Part shown: positions 6,743 through 7,338 of the stretch, in pieces
Layout: each line of letters begins with the position of its first letter
Numbering within the stretch: the stretch's first letter is position 1
NCBI GenBank assembly: GCA_900546215.1
Contig: URCD01000108.1
Span: 1-7,338 of the forward strand
Direction of reading: 5' to 3'
Length of the DNA: 7,338 nucleotides
DNA from: an uncultured Eubacteriales bacterium
GTDB lineage: Bacteria > Bacillota > Clostridia > Lachnospirales > Anaerotignaceae
Notes under the pieces: generated by a model
Databases searched by the model: none
Seen by the model: only the letters and a program-made list of their open reading frames with translations
What the model was told of the DNA's origin: nothing
Position numbers and translations under genes: made by a program

Positions 6743-7300
6743 TTATATGTAAAAAATTACTCCGGCTATACCACTTAGCAGCATGATTATAATAGGGCTT
6801 ATTTTCCATTTTCTAATGACAAATAACGCAGTAAGGAATACAATTAAAGCAGTCCAATCCAGTGCGGCGTATGCGGAATTGAGTTCTACTGAGCTTGTTC
6901 CATAAAGGGCGATTAATATAATTGCGGCGGCTGCTGAAATAATCAGCCCCAATGAAGCTGATTTAAGTCCATTAAGTATTTCAAATATATAAGCAGAGCT
7001 CCGGTGTTTTAAGAAAAAATGATATATCATTAATGAGATTACAATACCGCATAGTACACATCCGAGTGTAGCTGCCGCTGCGCCTGCAATACCTCCTATC
7101 TGGAGCCCAACAAAAGTAGAAGTGTTAACAGCCAATGGACCAGGCGTCATTTGTGAAATCGTGATTATATCTGTAAACATCTTTTCTGTAATCCAGCCGG
7201 CCTTATTTACCACTTGTTCTTGAATTAATGGTATAATAGCATAGCCGCCGCCAATACTAAGCAGTCCGATTTTTAAAAATTTTAAATTGAAATTAGAAAT
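6743..7300 (-). CDS. Half-size chromate transporter (CHR domain) with disrupted or non-standard start
   Basis: The frame encodes about 185 residues, the usual size of a short-chain CHR protein, many of which act as pairs of adjacent half-genes. Motifs seen are FLKIGLLSIGGGYAIIPLIQEQV near the N-terminus (about residues 8-30), GWITEKMFTDI, the highly conserved SQMTPGPLAVNTSTFVG and GGIAGAAAATLG, then four to five hydrophobic segments to the C-terminus. These are inner-membrane proteins; some export chromate, but in anaerobes the substrate is often unknown. A GTG at 7211-7213 would give a shorter 156-residue product but would discard the conserved SIGGGYAIIPLI segment, so it is probably not the true start. 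The full domain frame runs up to 7300, just inside an in-frame TGA at 7301-7303, with no ATG, GTG or TTG in between. An ATG at 7302-7304 is exactly one base out of frame. The gene may be frameshifted, start at ATT, or carry a sequencing error. Confidence 0.8.
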   Translation of the reverse strand: MSNFNLKFLKIGLLSIGGGYAIIPLIQEQVVNKAGWITEKMFTDIITISQMTPGPLAVNTSTFVGLQIGGIAGAAAATLGCVLCGIVISLMIYHFFLKHRSSAYIFEILNGLKSASLGLIISAAAAIILIALYGTSSVELNSAYAALDWTALIVFLTALFVIRKWKISPIIIMLLSGIAGVIFYI

Positions 7301-7338
7301 TCATAATTTCACAGGTGTTTATCGCACCTCATAGAGTT

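Noticed and set aside
7309..7338. Open minus-strand frame of nine codons ending in TGA at the right edge, possibly the upstream CHR half-gene
   Set aside because: The position fits a tandem CHR pair, but nine codons (NSMRCDKHL) show no family motif, so it cannot be supported.

Overview
This 7.3 kb window is AT-rich chromosomal DNA, most likely from an anaerobic member of the Clostridia (Bacillota). That reading rests on the AT-rich third codon positions, the clostridial-type YebC N-terminus, strong AGGGGG-type ribosome binding sites, a hybrid kinase with two receivers, and a Lac-family PTS EIIC domain fused to an EAL domain. The genus cannot be fixed from the sequence.

Layout, left to right. 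Positions 1-228 are the 3' end of a plus-strand gene I do not recognise, closed by a 14-bp bidirectional terminator hairpin (255-290). Next is a large membrane hybrid sensor histidine kinase with two C-terminal receiver domains (429-3077, GTG start, extended -10 promoter upstream). yebC, a conserved translation/regulatory factor, follows with its own near-consensus promoter (3109-3137) and occupies 3173-3901. A shared hairpin (3986-4017) separates it from a convergent minus-strand gene (stop at 4028). That gene encodes a lactose/cellobiose-type PTS EIIC permease domain fused to an apparently catalytic EAL cyclic-di-GMP phosphodiesterase. A divergent 236-267 bp regulatory region leads to a small plus-strand MmcQ/YjbR-family gene (6358-6738). 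Only 4 bp after it, convergently, comes the end of a half-size chromate-transporter (CHR) gene on the minus strand. Its N-terminal reading frame lacks an ordinary start codon and looks shifted by one base.

There is no obvious single operon. Each gene seems to have its own promoter, and orientations alternate (+, +, +, -, +, -). Two genes are signalling proteins with membrane input modules: the hybrid kinase, and the EIIC-EAL protein, which keeps the sugar-binding and phosphodiesterase residues I can check but has no EIIA or EIIB gene nearby. The EIIC-EAL fusion is the most interesting item: a sugar-permease fold apparently used, alone or alongside transport, to control c-di-GMP hydrolysis. 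I see no rRNA, tRNA, CRISPR array, insertion sequence or recognisable riboswitch.
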